From Paraspadella gotoi (lineage: Eukaryota; Chaetognatha): 64,000 nucleotides of DNA. The stretch covers positions 10,562,703 through 10,626,702 of the forward strand of contig CM119263.1 of assembly GCA_051294375.1 (NCBI GenBank), in the 5' to 3' direction. Within the stretch, counting starts at the first letter, position 1; the number at the start of each line of letters is the position of its first letter. Under the pieces are notes generated by a model. The model saw only the letters and a list, made by a program, of their open reading frames with translations, was not told the DNA's origin and searched no databases. The position numbers and the translations under genes were made by a program. Positions 61,785 to 64,000 of the stretch are shown here, piece after piece.

Positions 61785-64000
61785 GAGCAGGGGCGTGTTT
61801 GAGGGGATACCCTTCATAAAGCCGAGGGGCCCTCAGTCCTAGGGGATCCCGGGAAAATCCCATGGGATTAAAAAAATTTATAAGATAAATTTATAGAATA
61901 TAATATAATATAATGTATTATACTTTGGTAAAATATTTTTTCAGTTGCGGGATATCGTAAAATGCAAACTTAATATAACAATACTATCATTTTGAAAATC
62001 ACCTAACCCTTATTCTAGCGAAGTATTTAATTTTATGGGGAAGGCATAAGCTTTCTGGGGGACCTGTGACCAGCAAAGAAAATTATTGGAGGGGCCCATA
62101 GATTCACGACAATCCACTGTTGGAGAAGCAAGAGAGACGCACAAAGAGAGATGAGACAGAGAGAGACAAAATTTTGCATGATTACTTAAAAGATAATATA
62201 AGAGATTTGAGATTACTTTGCTTCATTCTAATTTTGTTATTGTCCACTGTCAAAAATTGCTTTTAAAAAAAATATAAAATTTAAAAAAAAAATAAAAATA
62301 TAAAAAACCAAAAAAATAAAAAAAATTAAAAAAAAACCAAAAAAAGCCTTGGTAGTCCTACAAATGGGCTAAAATAATTTGGGTAGAATAATTAATATGA
62401 ATAGAATATGCAACCATGGACCCTTTGTGAATTAGTCGATTGAAAACTTGTATTTCCAGATTTTTATAATTTCATTCTGTTTTTATCGTGATCAACTTTA
62501 CATAATCTGTTGAATTATGCGCGACATTAATATTGCATATACGTATCTTGTCGCAGTCATCATTTTATGTAAGCCACCTGTGCCTTTCTTTTTTTTTTTT
62601 TCGGGAGGGTTGCAATTATTTTTGTGCAAACTTATTTGCAAATTTATTTTGAATACATTTAAATATTTTATCACCAAATCGTTATTCTTTAACTATCAGA
62701 CTAAATAGCGCGAAAAAAAATGAATTGTTGATGAAAGTTAATTTTTAATAAATAGTGATTTAATTTTAGAGAAAAAATAGATATAGAATGAACAATTTCT
62801 TCAAAGATTTCGTTTCTTCTTACTACTCATATCCAAAGGTTCTTCGTTCCTATTGTTGATGTCGTGCTTGATGTCTCTTTGGTTTTCTTCCACGTTTGGA
62901 TTCCAAAGAAAATTCGATCCCTCCTAAAAAAAGCGTACTCGTCAGGTCGATGTTCATTTGTTTGTTTGTTTGTTTCATTCCCTCAAAGATTTCGCCAAAC
63001 AACACTAAAACTCAGTAAATCGACAAAGCTCTCTTGTGATAAACTTGGTCTGCCTTCAGCGTAACTTACGAATGGGGACCAACTCGCTTTCCGAAGTCGC
63101 GTGATTGACCTGCCCCTTTGCACAATGGCTACAGTACTTGCCTTTTTTCTCCTGAATTTTTTTGGTGAATTTTTAGGTCTGCCTCTAATCATCTTCATTT
63201 TTTCCAATCTTTCCCGTAATTTTATCCTACTCTAAGCTTTGTTTTTTCGATTTTTAATGACGTAATTCAAATGAACCATGTTCAATTGTTCAAATGAACA
63301 ATGTTCATTAGAGTGGAGCACTGGCGAACATAAATTTTATTTGCGTGAACAAACATGGATATTTAGACGTGAGATAGTATGATTAAGGAGTATAAAAAAT
63401 ATTTTGCTTATATTGTTTGGGGAACAGTATCATTAATTACAATATATTTATAGTAATATCCTTATAAAATTATAAATTTTCAAAATAATTTTTTTTAATT
63501 TTTATTAAAGATTCTGATTCTTCATAAAAATTTAGATCAAAAATATAAAATATGTTATTAAAAATTGTAATGTCTTCAGCATCAAAAATGCAAAAAAAGT
63601 GTTAAATTCTCCGCTCTTTTACGCTTTGTAGTAAAAACAATTATATGATGAAACGTTTTGGTCATTTTTCGCAGTTTTTTGCTTTAACCTAAAAATATCA
63701 TGTAACATGTTTACAACATTTTTCAGTTTTTTTGGCGAATCCAAACTGTTCTTAAAATTAAAAAAATATGATTTAAAAATTTTATGATTTTATTTTATTA
63801 CTATAAAAAAATTCAATTAATGATATTGTTATGCAATTTTTTTTTGAAAAATGGCTTCATTATTTTTATTTACAAGGCAAGATAGCTTATTTATTAAATG
63901 AATGGATAATTTTTATTTGGTCGTACTAATTTCATAAAATTCAGCCCTTGTATTTTGATGTAGTGCGGAGTATAATAAATATTCCTCGATCTAATACTTA
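61785..64000. other. Intergenic after the cyclin gene
   Basis: AT-rich. A CAGGGGCGTG motif at 61787 begins a short GC-rich, palindrome-rich patch (about 61787-61850). A 63270-63312 stretch has inverted GTTCAATTGTTC/GAACAATGTTC segments. No gene recognised. Confidence 0.45.
63876..63937 (+). repeat. Dispersed repeat tail, partial copy
   Basis: GGCAAGATAGCTTATTTATT through TTGGTCGTACTAATTTCAT matches the 3' half of 14464-14573. Confidence 0.7.

Noticed and set aside
61787-61850. Possible hAT transposon end (CAGGGGCGTG)
   Set aside because: No matching inverted terminus or 8-bp target duplication could be found within the window.

Overview
This is an AT-rich invertebrate animal genome window with split genes, tRNA-derived SINEs, hammerhead-ribozyme elements and an extreme load of long (GA)n/(CT)n tracts. 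TMCC, SLC5, ELOVL, ANK-DHHC, mitotic cyclin and an animal FAS-like polyketide synthase (PKS) together point to a metazoan. I cannot fix the phylum from sequence alone. Exon models were built by hand from splice signals, reading-frame phase and family knowledge. Every model described as phase-closed joins without a frameshift.

Layout. 431-6614 (-): TMCC-family transmembrane coiled-coil protein, 10 exons. 6615-11440: non-coding, with a SINE. 11497-13604 (+): four-exon gene for a conserved protein with an HxD...H...R pattern, like a 2-oxoglutarate oxygenase. 15636-24468 (+): large modular PKS (KS-AT-DH-MT-ER-KR-ACP, no thioesterase) in 13 exons, one of them 5.9 kb. 24976-30190 (-): 15-exon sodium/solute symporter (SLC5), convergent with the PKS. 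34675-51513 (-): ankyrin-repeat DHHC palmitoyltransferase (ZDHHC13/17 type) with two interchangeable 166-nt exons and a His/Gly-rich N terminus. 41842-43554 (+): ELOVL6-like fatty-acid elongase nested in an intron of the DHHC gene. 52514-55983 (+): single-domain MgtE-type cation transporter. 58256-61784 (+): very long, divergent mitotic cyclin. 61785-64000: no gene seen.

Functional links are limited. The PKS and the elongase both use malonyl-derived extender units, but they are 17 kb apart and nothing shows co-regulation. The SLC5 protein (a monocarboxylate/vitamin/iodide-type carrier) lies next to the PKS, again without proof of a link.

Most unusual points: (1) at least four hammerhead-like ribozyme motifs in small elements, two with 13-bp target-site duplications; (2) an equal-length, phase-matched duplicate exon pair encoding alternative membrane segments of the palmitoyltransferase; (3) a 4 x 119-bp intronic minisatellite made from an intron-exon boundary, so that it copies a splice acceptor; (4) four GC-AG introns among roughly 65; (5) the complete animal PKS.
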